The position numbers and the translations under genes were made by a program. Positions 17,562 to 25,968 of a stretch of 64,000 nucleotides of DNA are shown here, piece after piece; the stretch's first letter is position 1, and every line of letters begins with the position of its first letter. The notes below the pieces were generated by a model. The model saw only the letters and a program-made list of their open reading frames with translations, did not search any database and had not been told where the DNA came from. Origin of the DNA: Roseicyclus mahoneyensis (lineage in GTDB: Bacteria > Pseudomonadota > Alphaproteobacteria > Rhodobacterales > Rhodobacteraceae); contig NZ_QGGW01000001.1 of the NCBI RefSeq assembly GCF_003148775.1, forward strand, positions 1 through 64,000, in the 5' to 3' direction.

Positions 17562-18650
17562 ATGCCCCGCCGCCCCTCCGAACGCGCCCAGCTCGAGCTG
17601 TTTCGGAGCCTGCCCGGTGATCTCGCCCCGCGCGATGCGCAGGACCTGATGGCCTATCCGTTCTTTTCGCTTTCAAAGAGCCCGCGCATCCGCCCGATCG
17701 AGTTCGCCATGGGCGGGGTCGAGATCCGGGTCGAGGCGGTGCCCGACCACGGCATGGCCACGATCTGGGATGCCGATATCCTGATCTGGGCCGCGAGCCA
17801 GATCGTCGAGGCGCGCGATGCGGGGCTGCGGACCTCGCGGCTGATGGCCGCCACGCCCTACGAGATCCTGACCTTCATCGGCCGAGGCACCTCGGTGCGC
17901 GATTACCAGCGCCTGCGGGCGGCGCTCGACCGGCTGCAATCGACCACGATCTGCACCACGCTGCGCCAACCGCAGGCCGGGCGGCGCCACCGCTTCTCCT
18001 GGATCAACGAATGGCAGGGGCGTAGCGACAGCGCGGGCCGCACGGACGGGATCGAGATGATCCTGCCCGACTGGTTCTACCGCGCGGTGCTGGATGATGC
18101 GCTGATCCTGACGATCGATCGCGCCTATTTCGACCTGACGGGCGGGCTGGAGCGCTGGCTATACCGGCTGGTGCGCAAGCACGGAGGGCGGCAGCGAGAG
18201 GGGTGGCGCTTCGAATTCCGGCATCTGCATGTCAAATCCGGCAGCCTGTCGCCCTTCCGCTATTTTGTTCATCAGCTGCGAGATGTGATTCGCCGTCAGC
18301 CCCTGCCGGGGTATCGGCTTGCGCTGGAACACGGCGGGGCCGGGCAAATGCTGCTGACCTTCGCGCCCTGTGGACAAGCTGTGAATGGGCTCGTGCTATC
18401 GCCAACGCCCGGTATCGTGCCATCGCAAACGCAGGGCACGTGCTATCGCAAACGCAAACCGGGCCTAACCTCAACGCCTGCAATCGAAATTCGGCCCCTT
18501 AACTTAGAATCTAACCAAGAATCTAACTCCTGTAGCGGCCTGCGCGCTGGGGAAAACCCCGTCTCAGACCCTCAATCTGGCCCCGAAACAGTCAACGGCA
18601 CGGCCATGCAGGCGCCCCCATTCGACCCCTTGCGGGAGGGTGAACCATGA
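17562..18650 (+). CDS. repA: Replication initiator protein RepA
   Basis: A 362-aa protein resembling the RepA initiators of alphaproteobacterial Tn4371-like elements and plasmids. The N-terminal half contains FFSLSKSPRIRPIEF and TPYEILTFIGRGTSVRDYQR, and the C-terminal winged-helix part contains FDLTGGLERWLYRLVRKHGG. It should bind iterons to start replication. The last 90 codons look unlike the rest because the DNA there carries direct repeats and an AT-rich tract that look like the origin itself. The partitioning gene parA, which usually follows repA in this arrangement, is absent. Confidence 0.85.
   Translation: MPRRPSERAQLELFRSLPGDLAPRDAQDLMAYPFFSLSKSPRIRPIEFAMGGVEIRVEAVPDHGMATIWDADILIWAASQIVEARDAGLRTSRLMAATPYEILTFIGRGTSVRDYQRLRAALDRLQSTTICTTLRQPQAGRRHRFSWINEWQGRSDSAGRTDGIEMILPDWFYRAVLDDALILTIDRAYFDLTGGLERWLYRLVRKHGGRQREGWRFEFRHLHVKSGSLSPFRYFVHQLRDVIRRQPLPGYRLALEHGGAGQMLLTFAPCGQAVNGLVLSPTPGIVPSQTQGTCYRKRKPGLTSTPAIEIRPLNLESNQESNSCSGLRAGENPVSDPQSGPETVNGTAMQAPPFDPLREGEP
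18369..18527 (+). other. Candidate replication origin (iterons, DnaA box, AT-rich repeat) inside the 3' end of repA
   Basis: Three copies of a 17-base repeat, consensus CGTGCYATCGCMAACGC, start at 18392, 18416 and 18439, a spacing of 24 and 23 bases. TGTGGACAA at 18369-18377 differs by one base from a strong DnaA box. About 50 bases downstream, an AT-rich tract carries the direct repeat AGAATCTAAC at 18506-18515 and 18518-18527, a plausible unwinding element. The layout of DnaA box, iterons and AT-rich repeats is that of iteron plasmids. Confidence 0.6.
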
Positions 18651-19141
18651 GCCGGTCGCCCGCGCATCCCGGCCCCGATGCGCCCCTGACGCAGGTCGAG
18701 CTGATCTTCGAAAAGGGACGCATCGAGCAATGGCTCCGCTTCGGCAAGCCGGCTTCCGAGCTGCGCCTCGACCAGCGCCGCCGCGTGCTTGGCTTCGCCC
18801 CCGGCACCGTCTTTGCGGTGAATCGCTGGGCCGCGAATGACTATGGCACAGTCCTGTCGCGCTTCGAGGTCCTGCGCGCCGTGAGCCCCGGGGAGGCAAG
18901 CCAGACGCTGCCCTATCTGCGCCCCGGGGCGGAGCTGCTGCTGGCCACCCATGGATGGCCCAGGGTCGCCCGAGTGCTGCAGGCCATCGATGCAATCGAG
19001 GCACTCGGCATCGAGGCGGGCCAGGTGGCGCCGGATTACTGGCGCCATCTCCACAATCGGCTGAGTGCAGGCCATCCCGCCCATCCCTATACGCGGATGC
19101 AGCACCGGGCCTGGCTGAAGCGCAAGGCGCTCGGGCGATGA
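18647..19141 (+). CDS. DUF2840 family protein
   Basis: A 164-aa protein that I recognise as the DUF2840 family regularly found between repA/parA and traF in these conjugative elements. Conserved-looking segments are VELIFEKGRIEQWLRFGKPA, APGTVFAVNRWAANDYGT and YWRHLHNRLSAGHPAHPYTR. There is no signal peptide or membrane helix. The ATG overlaps the repA stop and its TGA overlaps the next ATG, so it is coupled to both. Its molecular role is not known. Confidence 0.82.
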   Translation: MSRSPAHPGPDAPLTQVELIFEKGRIEQWLRFGKPASELRLDQRRRVLGFAPGTVFAVNRWAANDYGTVLSRFEVLRAVSPGEASQTLPYLRPGAELLLATHGWPRVARVLQAIDAIEALGIEAGQVAPDYWRHLHNRLSAGHPAHPYTRMQHRAWLKRKALGR

Positions 19142-19686
19142 TCCGGCGGTCTGCACCCCTTGTGGCGGGCGGGCTGGCCGTGGCGCTGGTGGCGGCTCCG
19201 GTACTGGGGCAATGGTCGCCACGCATCCTGTGGAACAGCACCCCGAGCGTGCCGGTCGGGCTCTACTGGCTGCAGCCCGTCGACCGTGTCGCCATCGGCG
19301 ATCTGGTCGCGGTCAGGCCGCCCGAGAGGCTCGCGCGCTTCCTTGCCGCGCGCGGATACCTGCGGCACGGCGTGCCGCTTCTGAAACATGTGGTGGCCTT
19401 GCCGGGCGCTGAGGTCTGCCGCGACGGGGCGGCGATCCGCATCAATGGTCAGGTGCTTGGCCTTGCACAGGCGCGCGACCGCCTTGGCCGCGACCTACCG
19501 CATTGGCAGGGCTGCCACCGGCTGGACGTGGGCGAGGTGTTCCTGATGAACCCTGCCGTCCCGGACAGTTTCGACGGGCGGTATTTCGGCCCGCTGCCCC
19601 TCGGCGCACTCACCGCGCGGCTGCAGCCGATTTGGACCTTGGCTGCTGATCCCGCGCCGCTGGCCCCGTCCAGTCCCGTGCCGTGA
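19138..19686 (+). CDS. traF: TraF-type conjugal transfer signal peptidase (S26 family)
   Basis: A 182-aa membrane-anchored peptidase starting in the ATGA overlap at 19138. An N-terminal membrane segment (APLVAGGLAVALVAAPVLG) is followed by the catalytic Ser region NSTPSVPVGLYWL and the Lys region GVPLLKHVVALPG. TraF of RP4 processes and cyclises the TrbC pilin, and a TrbC gene is present at 41025. The C-terminal NPAVPDSFDGRYFGPLP motif is also typical of S26 peptidases. Confidence 0.9.
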   Translation: MIRRSAPLVAGGLAVALVAAPVLGQWSPRILWNSTPSVPVGLYWLQPVDRVAIGDLVAVRPPERLARFLAARGYLRHGVPLLKHVVALPGAEVCRDGAAIRINGQVLGLAQARDRLGRDLPHWQGCHRLDVGEVFLMNPAVPDSFDGRYFGPLPLGALTARLQPIWTLAADPAPLAPSSPVP

Positions 19687-19732
19687 CCCGCCCGTTCCCC
19701 AGACAGCAACCCCAACCGAAAGGACCCCGCCC

Positions 19733-20068
19733 ATGCCACAGATTGGCGAATTCACCCGCAACAAATCCGGCTTTGCCGGGCATATCCGCACGCTGACCCT
19801 CGATCTCGATGTGACCCTTGTGCCCATCGATCCGGGCGAGGCAGAGAACGCGCCAGATCACCGCCTGTTCCATGGCGACGGTGATCTGGCCCGCGAGATC
19901 GGCGCAGCCTGGACGCGCAGCGGCGAGAAGGCGGGCGAGTACCTTTCGGTCCTGATCGAGGACCCGATGCTCGCCCAGCCCATCCGCGCGAACCTGTTTC
20001 GCAACGGCGACAGTTCGGTCTGGTCGCTGCAATGGAGCCGCCCGCCGAAACGCGACGGGCGGGACTGA
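19733..20068 (+). CDS. DUF736 family protein
   Basis: A 111-aa soluble protein of the DUF736 family (IGEFTRNKSGFAGHIRTLTL, then DGDLAREIGAAWTRSGEKAG, YLSVLIEDPMLAQPIRANLF). It is a standard cargo or regulatory gene of Tn4371-like elements, usually next to the transglycosylase and relaxase. Function not established. Confidence 0.88.
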   Translation: MPQIGEFTRNKSGFAGHIRTLTLDLDVTLVPIDPGEAENAPDHRLFHGDGDLAREIGAAWTRSGEKAGEYLSVLIEDPMLAQPIRANLFRNGDSSVWSLQWSRPPKRDGRD

Positions 20069-20071
20069 GCC

Positions 20072-20782
20072 ATGCCGCGATCATTACCCTCGCGCGCCAC
20101 CGCGCTTGCGCTCTCACTCCTTTCCGGCCTGCCCGTCACCGGGCTACCTTCGGCTCCCGCACTGGCGGAAACCCCGCCGTCCGCGACCATCATGGCCCAC
20201 GATCCCCTTGCCGCCGCCATCGCCGAGGCTGCCGCGCGTTTCGCCATCCCCGAGCCCTGGATCCGCGCCGTGATCGCGGTCGAAAGCGCGGGCAATCCGC
20301 GTGCGGTCAGTCACGCCGGCGCCATGGGGCTGATGCAGGTCATGCCCGGCACATGGGCCGCGCTGCGCCAGCAGCACGGGCTGGGCGACAACCCGTTCGA
20401 ACCGCGCGAGAACATCCTCGCAGGCACCGCATATCTGCGCGCGATGCTGGATCGCTACGGCAATACCGGTGCAATGCTGGCGGCCTATAATGCGGGGCCC
20501 GGGCGCTATGACGATTATCTGCAGACAGGCCGCCCCCTGCCGGCCGAGACCCGCGCCTATGTCGCGATGCTGGTCCCCCGATTGGACGGCAGCGCACCCC
20601 CGATCCGGCGATCTTCCGCCCCCGATTGGCGTGAGGCCGGGCTCTTCGTCGGCATCCTGGCTGCAGAGCCTCCGCAGGCCGAGGGCGATCCGGATGCGCC
20701 CGCGCCGAGCCGCGAAACCCTCAGCCCGGTCCCTGCATCGGCGCTCTTCGTGCCGCGCGCGGGCGCGGAGGCCGCCCCATGA
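20072..20782 (+). CDS. Lytic transglycosylase (SLT domain), conjugation-associated
   Basis: A 236-aa exported protein. A signal peptide covers residues 1-32 (cleavage near APALAETPP). The SLT domain has the catalytic Glu in AVIAVESAGNPRAVS and the family motifs GAMGLMQVMPGTW and AAYNAGPGRYDDY. It would open the peptidoglycan locally so the mating channel can be assembled, the role of VirB1 proteins. The C-terminal 60 residues are Pro/Ala-rich and probably disordered. Confidence 0.92.
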   Translation: MPRSLPSRATALALSLLSGLPVTGLPSAPALAETPPSATIMAHDPLAAAIAEAAARFAIPEPWIRAVIAVESAGNPRAVSHAGAMGLMQVMPGTWAALRQQHGLGDNPFEPRENILAGTAYLRAMLDRYGNTGAMLAAYNAGPGRYDDYLQTGRPLPAETRAYVAMLVPRLDGSAPPIRRSSAPDWREAGLFVGILAAEPPQAEGDPDAPAPSRETLSPVPASALFVPRAGAEAAP

Positions 20783-20879
20783 ACCGTATCGCGGGCTGGC
20801 GTGCGCTGGTGGGCCATGGCGGGCAAGCGGCGGCAGGGTGGGCCGGAACGAGAAGCGGGAAGGGAGGAGGGCAAGATAA

Positions 20880-21025
20880 AAGGCCCTGCCACGAATACCG
20901 CAAGTCCCTGACGGGACTGGCGGATTCGCGTGCAGGCCGGTCGGTCGGGTGCAGGGTTTCCGAAATTCCCTACAAATTTCAACGGTCCAGCATGCACAGC
21001 GTCGCGTCATCGCACCCTAGGTGCG
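20880..21025. other. Candidate oriT region upstream of the relaxase gene
   Basis: Between the transglycosylase and the relaxase lie two clear dyads: AGTCCC-TGAC-GGGACT at 20903-20918 and CGCACC-CTA-GGTGCG at 21011-21025. An AT-rich patch (about 20960-20990) lies between them. Relaxases usually nick next to such dyads just upstream of their own gene. An 84-codon frame (20779-21033) spans the region and starts in an ATGA overlap, but it has no recognisable protein features. The nick site is not identified. Confidence 0.4.
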
Positions 21026-21029
21026 TCAG

Positions 21030-22796
21030 GTGACCGAGCGCGACAGCGAGTTCCGCATCCGGCCCGGCAAGCCCCGCGATGCCCGCGCGCCGCGGACCAA
21101 AGGCTTTGTCGCCAAGGTGCTGCGCGCCGCCCAGAAATCCGGCCATGTCAGCCCGCCGGGCCGCAAGCCCGCCCCGGCGCGCGCAGGCTTCGGGCGCGGG
21201 CAGAACCGTTTCGGCCGCGCGCGTCTCTTCACGCCCACCCGCCGCGTCATCGTTGCCGCCCGCATCGTGCGCCATCGCGGTCAGGCCTTTCGCGCCGCGC
21301 CCCTGCGCACCCACCTGAGCTATCTGCAGCGCGACGGCGTCAGCCGCGATGGGGAGCGCGGGCGCTTCTTCGACGCCAAAACCGATCAGGCCGATGGCGC
21401 AGGCTTCGCCGCCCGATGCGCCGACGACCGGCATCATTTCCGCTTCATCATCTCGCCCGAGGATGCCGCCCAGATGGAAGACCTGCGCGGCTTCACCCGC
21501 GATCTCGTCACCCGGATGGAGGCCGATCTCGGCACACGGCTCGACTGGGTCGCCGTCGATCACTGGAACACCGACAACCCGCATGTGCATCTGATCGTCC
21601 GGGGCGTGGACGATAGCGGCCGCGATCTGGTCATCGCGCGGGACTATATCGGCAGCGGGTTGCGGTCGCGGGCCGAAGATCTGGTCGCGCTGGAACTGGG
21701 GCCGAAGCCCGAGCATGAGATCCGCCACGCGCTGGAACGGGAAGTCACGGCCGAGCGCTGGACCCGCCTTGACCGGGAACTCCGCCACCATGCCGATGAA
21801 CTGGGCCTGATCGACCTGCGCCCTGACAAGCGCGGGCCGGAGGACCCGCAGCTACGCCGCCTGATGATCGGCCGCCTGCAGCATCTGCGCAGGCTGGGCT
21901 TCGCCGCCGAGGCGCGCACCGGCGAATGGCTGCTGGATGACGGGGTCGAGCGCACCCTGCGCGATCTGGGCGAGTGCGGCGACATCATCAAGACCATGCA
22001 CCGCGACCTGGCCGCGCGCGGGCAGGACCGGGGTTTCAGCGATCTGCACATCGACCGGGGCGGGCCGGGCGATCCGATCATCGGGCGCCTGGTGGCGACG
22101 GGGCTGCATGACGAACAGACCGGCACCGCCTATGCCGTGATCGACGGGACCGACGGGCGTGCGCATCATGTCCGGTTCCGGGGCCTCGACGCCTTCGACC
22201 ACGCGCCGCCCCCGGGCGGGATCGTCGAGGTGCGCCGCATCGGCGGGGCGGAGGAGGTGCGGCCGACGCTGGTGCTGGCCAACCGATCCGACCTTGTCCT
22301 GCAGGGCCAGATCACCGCGCCCGGGGCGACCTGGCTCGACCACCGGCTAGTGGAACGCGCGTCTCTCCCGCTTGCCATGGGCGGCTTCGGGGCCGAGGTG
22401 TGCGAGGCGCTCGATGCCCGGGCCGAGCATCTGGCGCGCGAGGGACTGGCCGAGCGGCAGGGGCAGCGGATCATCTTGCAGCGCAACCTGCTGGCCATCC
22501 TGCGCCAGCGCGAGGTCGACGCGGTGGGCGAGCGGCTGTCAGCCGAAACCGGCCTGCCGCACCGGCCCGCGGGCGCCGGCGAGCATGTCACCGGCACCTA
22601 CCGCCGGCAGCTGCGCCTGTCCTCTGGCCGCTACGCGATGATCGAAGGCATCGGCCCGGACGGCAGCCGCAGCTTCCAGCTCGTCCCCTGGTTGCGCGAT
22701 CTCGAGCCGCGGCTGGGGCAGCATGTCAGCGGCATGGCCCGCGAGGGCGGCGGGATCGACTGGAGCCTCGGGCGGAGGCGGGGGCTGGGGTTGTGA
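21030..22796 (+). CDS. Relaxase / mobilisation nuclease, VirD2-like with DUF3363
   Basis: About 588 aa from the GTG at 21030; another GTG at 21021 is in frame. The basic N-terminus (PGKPRDARAPRTKGFVAKVL) and the three-His nuclease motif region (DHWNTDNPHVHLIVRGVDDS, near residue 185) identify the relaxase, followed by the DUF3363 region. It should nick oriT and lead the strand into the recipient. The order transglycosylase, relaxase, traG matches Tn4371-like elements. The start is uncertain because a dyad overlaps it. Confidence 0.88.
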   Translation: MTERDSEFRIRPGKPRDARAPRTKGFVAKVLRAAQKSGHVSPPGRKPAPARAGFGRGQNRFGRARLFTPTRRVIVAARIVRHRGQAFRAAPLRTHLSYLQRDGVSRDGERGRFFDAKTDQADGAGFAARCADDRHHFRFIISPEDAAQMEDLRGFTRDLVTRMEADLGTRLDWVAVDHWNTDNPHVHLIVRGVDDSGRDLVIARDYIGSGLRSRAEDLVALELGPKPEHEIRHALEREVTAERWTRLDRELRHHADELGLIDLRPDKRGPEDPQLRRLMIGRLQHLRRLGFAAEARTGEWLLDDGVERTLRDLGECGDIIKTMHRDLAARGQDRGFSDLHIDRGGPGDPIIGRLVATGLHDEQTGTAYAVIDGTDGRAHHVRFRGLDAFDHAPPPGGIVEVRRIGGAEEVRPTLVLANRSDLVLQGQITAPGATWLDHRLVERASLPLAMGGFGAEVCEALDARAEHLAREGLAERQGQRIILQRNLLAILRQREVDAVGERLSAETGLPHRPAGAGEHVTGTYRRQLRLSSGRYAMIEGIGPDGSRSFQLVPWLRDLEPRLGQHVSGMAREGGGIDWSLGRRRGLGL

Positions 22797-23133
22797 GGCG
22801 GCGGCCATCAAGACCTTTTCCTACTCGGTTGCTTTCATGCAGCCAACCCTTGTTTTCTCATTGGCAGACGTTCTCCGAAACAAGACAAGTCTTGATCGTG
22901 GGCTGATACTGGACTACACTTCATGCTCAGAATTTAGGGTTTGGACGGTGAATATTTTCGTATCTCTCTAGTTGGTTGCGCCCTCAATTCGGGTTCATCC
23001 AACTAGGCTATTACGTATTTCGATCACTGCAGGAAAGGCTGAGAGGCTCAATCGGTGTGATCTTATTGGAAATTGCATATTTCTGACGCCAAAGGGCAAG
23101 AAATATAGGAGCGTTTTTTGAAGGGGTGAAGGC
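22797..23133. other. Low-GC intergenic segment after the relaxase
   Basis: GC content falls sharply at the relaxase stop. No gene is supported. An 8-base inverted repeat CTAGTTGG / CCAACTAG (22968-22975 and 22999-23006) with a 23-base spacer is present and could form a hairpin. GTGAAGG just upstream of 23134 is the ribosome binding site for the next gene. Confidence 0.5.
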
Positions 23134-23676
23134 ATGACTGATCGGACATGGCGTCACATGCAGTTCCTTCCAGGCACCAAGCAGGGCGTGACCGCAACCG
23201 TAACGGTGCGGCGATCAGGTGAAATCGTTTTCAATGTCCATTTTTCAAACGGTCACCAGCTCGATGCTGCAAACCTGACTTCACAGATTTACTTTTTCGA
23301 TAAAGGGGGCCTTGAAATTGCACGAATTGCAATGAGCGCACAGCTCGCCCCGTCCTTCGGCGGGAAGACACGAACTACGGACCATCAAGCCACACTGGGT
23401 TTCGATCCGGAAGATGCCGCAAGCATTGCGAAGATGAGATCGCAAGTCATCGGAATAAAGTACTCAAAGGTCGCGACTGCATTCGTTAAGTGGGGCTCTG
23501 ATTTCAAGTTGAAGGGGGGGTATTCTAAATGGCACCATCCAGAACTTCCACCATACCTCCCGTCGGCTGCGCCAGCTTCCCGGATCGATGACATGCCGAG
23601 CATTTCTTTACAAGACCCTCCCTCCGGTCCTGGATATCAAGGTCTTCCGACAAAACCAGACCAGTTTCCCCCCTAA
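23134..23676 (+). CDS. Unrecognised 180-aa protein, cargo between relaxase and traG
   Basis: I do not recognise this protein. It has no signal peptide or membrane helix. Residues 15-110 look like a beta-rich domain (GVTATVTVRRSGEIVFNVHF, LTSQIYFFDKGGLEIARIAM). A basic segment follows (SDFKLKGGYSKWHHPELPP), then a Pro/Ser-rich tail that is probably disordered. Base composition is clearly lower in GC than the relaxase and traG, so it looks acquired separately. A GAAGG-type ribosome binding site precedes the ATG. It stands alone between two conserved transfer genes, a position often used by accessory genes in these elements. Confidence 0.6.
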   Translation: MTDRTWRHMQFLPGTKQGVTATVTVRRSGEIVFNVHFSNGHQLDAANLTSQIYFFDKGGLEIARIAMSAQLAPSFGGKTRTTDHQATLGFDPEDAASIAKMRSQVIGIKYSKVATAFVKWGSDFKLKGGYSKWHHPELPPYLPSAAPASRIDDMPSISLQDPPSGPGYQGLPTKPDQFPP

Positions 23677-23981
23677 GATTTTTTCCGAATAGCGGATCTT
23701 TGGGTCCATCTTGGCCTGCGGCGAGGGGCAGTTCAAAAATGCAGTTCGAATCCTATATCAGAGCCAATTACTGATCTTGGTCAAGAGCGTTAAGTTACCC
23801 TACTATGCGGATCAGTTTAACCAATGGCAGAGTTTGATTTGCTTTGCTGCGAAGAGCCGATCTGAAATATTGCGCTGACTTGGCTTACAAATAATCCGAT
23901 CCGCACGCCACAACCGCCGATCCTGCGACTACCAGCAGGTGCCGCTTGACCGGTCGCCCGGCACACGAACCATACCCCACC
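23677..23981. other. Low-GC intergenic segment before traG
   Basis: About 305 bases with no supported gene. The first two thirds keep the low GC of the unknown cargo gene, and the last 60 bases return to element-like composition. Together with the segment before 23134 it marks the edges of an insertion of about 1.2 kb. Confidence 0.5.
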
Positions 23982-25961
23982 ATGACCGCCACGAAAATCC
24001 TCTGGGGCCAGATCCTGGCCGTGGCCCTCATCGTGCTCGTCACGACATGGGGCGCGACGCAGTGGGTGGCCTGGCGGCTGGGGTTTCAGGCGCAGCTGGG
24101 CCCGGCCTGGTTCGACCTGTGGGGTATGCCGGTCTATCCGCCGCCCGCCTTCTTCTGGTGGTGGTACTTTTTCGACGCCTATGCCCGCCGCATCTTCTGG
24201 GAAGGGGCGGCCATCGCGGCCTCGGGCGGGTTCATCTCGATCGCCGTGGCCATCACCATGTCGGTGATCCGCGCGCGCGAGGCGGTTGACCTCGACACCT
24301 ATGGCTCGGCCCGCTGGGCGACCCGGGCCGAGGTGGCCGGTGCGGGGCTGCTGGGCGCCGATGGTGTGGTGCTGGGGCGGCTTGACCGCGATTACCTGCG
24401 CCATGATGGGCCCGAGCATGTGCTCTGCTTCGCGCCGACCCGATCGGGCAAGGGTGTGGGGCTGGTGGTGCCGACGCTGCTGACCTGGCCCGGATCGGCC
24501 ATCGTTCATGACATCAAGGGCGAGAACTGGGACCTGACCGCCGGGTTCCGCGCGCGCCATGGACGGGTGCTGCGCTTCGATCCGACCAGCATGACCTCGG
24601 CCGCCTACAACCCGCTGCTGGAGGTGCGACGCGGCGAATGGGAGGTGCGCGATGTCCAGAACGTGGCCGATGTGCTGGTCGATCCCGAAGGCTCGCTTGA
24701 AAAGCGGAACCATTGGGAAAAGACCTCGCATTCGCTGCTGGTGGGCGCGATCCTGCATGTGCTCTATGCCGAGCCTGACAAGACGCTGGCGGGCGTCGCG
24801 GCTTTCCTGTCCGACCCGCGCCGTCCGATCGAGACGACGCTCGAGGCGATGATGGCCACCCGCCATCTTGGCGAGGCCGGGCCGCATCCGGTGATCGCCT
24901 CGACCGCGCGGGAGCTTCTGAACAAGTCCGACAATGAACGCTCGGGCGTGCTGTCGACGGCCATGTCCTTTCTCGGGCTCTACCGCGACCCGGTCGTCGC
25001 CCATGTGACCCGGCGTTGCGACTGGCGGATCAGCGACCTGATAGGCGGCGCGCAACCCTCGACGCTCTATCTGGTGGTGCCGCCCTCGGACATCTCGCGC
25101 ACCAAGCCGCTGATCCGGCTGGTGCTGAACCAGATCGGCCGCCGCCTGACCGAGGATCTGCAGGACAAGGGGCGGCGCCACCGGGTGCTGATGATGCTGG
25201 ATGAATTCCCGGCGCTGGGGCGGCTGGATTTCTTCGAGAGCGCGCTGGCGTTCATGGCGGGTTACGGGATCAAGAGCTTCCTGATCGCGCAGTCGCTTAA
25301 CCAGATCGAGAAGGCTTATGGCCAGAACAACGCGATCCTCGACAATTGCCATGTGCGGGTGAGCTTCGCCACGAATGATGAGCGCACGGCCAAACGGGTC
25401 TCGGATGCGCTGGGAACGGCGACCGAGATGAAGGCCATGCGCAACTATGCCGGGCACCGGCTGGCGCCCTGGCTCGGCCATCTGATGGTGTCGCGCTCCG
25501 AGACCGCGCGGCAGTTGCTGACCCCGGGCGAGATCATGCAGCTACCGCCCGACGACGAGATCGTCATGGTCGTGGGCCTGCCGCCGATCCGGGCGAAGAA
25601 GGCGCGGTATTTCAAGGACCCGCGCTTCGTGGAGCGGGTCCTGCCGCCGCCCGAGCCTGCGTCCGATGTCGCGCCCGATGCGGATATCTGGACGACCCTG
25701 CCGCCCCCGGTGCCGCCCAAGGCTGCTGCCCGGGCCGCGGCCGAACCCGACGCGGCCAATGCCGGCCTGCGCCGCGAGCCCGACCTGCCGGATCATGTCG
25801 CCGTCACCTCCGAGACCACCAAGGCCCCGACGCGCGAATTCGAGATGATGCTCGACGACAGCCCCGAGGACGCCGTGCGCCAGCGCCATGCGCTGGGGCG
25901 GCAGATGGCGCAGGTCGCCCGCCAGGCCTCGCTCGACCAGAACGACGGCATCCCGCTGTGA
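23982..25961 (+). CDS. traG: Type IV coupling protein TraG/VirD4
   Basis: A 659-aa protein from the ATG at 23982, chosen because it begins just before the first membrane helix. Two N-terminal membrane segments precede the ATPase domain. Walker A is PTRSGKG at residues 152-158, and Walker B is VLMMLDEFPALG. SIVHDIKGENWDLTAGF-like sequence and the MAGYGIKSFLIAQSLNQIEK segment are typical. It links the relaxase-DNA complex to the mating channel. The C-terminal 90 residues are Pro/Ala-rich. Confidence 0.95.
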   Translation: MTATKILWGQILAVALIVLVTTWGATQWVAWRLGFQAQLGPAWFDLWGMPVYPPPAFFWWWYFFDAYARRIFWEGAAIAASGGFISIAVAITMSVIRAREAVDLDTYGSARWATRAEVAGAGLLGADGVVLGRLDRDYLRHDGPEHVLCFAPTRSGKGVGLVVPTLLTWPGSAIVHDIKGENWDLTAGFRARHGRVLRFDPTSMTSAAYNPLLEVRRGEWEVRDVQNVADVLVDPEGSLEKRNHWEKTSHSLLVGAILHVLYAEPDKTLAGVAAFLSDPRRPIETTLEAMMATRHLGEAGPHPVIASTARELLNKSDNERSGVLSTAMSFLGLYRDPVVAHVTRRCDWRISDLIGGAQPSTLYLVVPPSDISRTKPLIRLVLNQIGRRLTEDLQDKGRRHRVLMMLDEFPALGRLDFFESALAFMAGYGIKSFLIAQSLNQIEKAYGQNNAILDNCHVRVSFATNDERTAKRVSDALGTATEMKAMRNYAGHRLAPWLGHLMVSRSETARQLLTPGEIMQLPPDDEIVMVVGLPPIRAKKARYFKDPRFVERVLPPPEPASDVAPDADIWTTLPPPVPPKAAARAAAEPDAANAGLRREPDLPDHVAVTSETTKAPTREFEMMLDDSPEDAVRQRHALGRQMAQVARQASLDQNDGIPL

Positions 25962-25968
25962 GGGTCCC

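Noticed and set aside
18392-18455. CRISPR-like short repeats
   Set aside because: Only three 17-base copies with 6-7-base gaps occur, inside repA; this is an iteron pattern, not a CRISPR array.
20779-21033. 84-codon frame starting in an ATGA overlap with the transglycosylase gene
   Set aside because: The coupling is suggestive, but the peptide has no protein-like features and spans the dyads of the candidate oriT.
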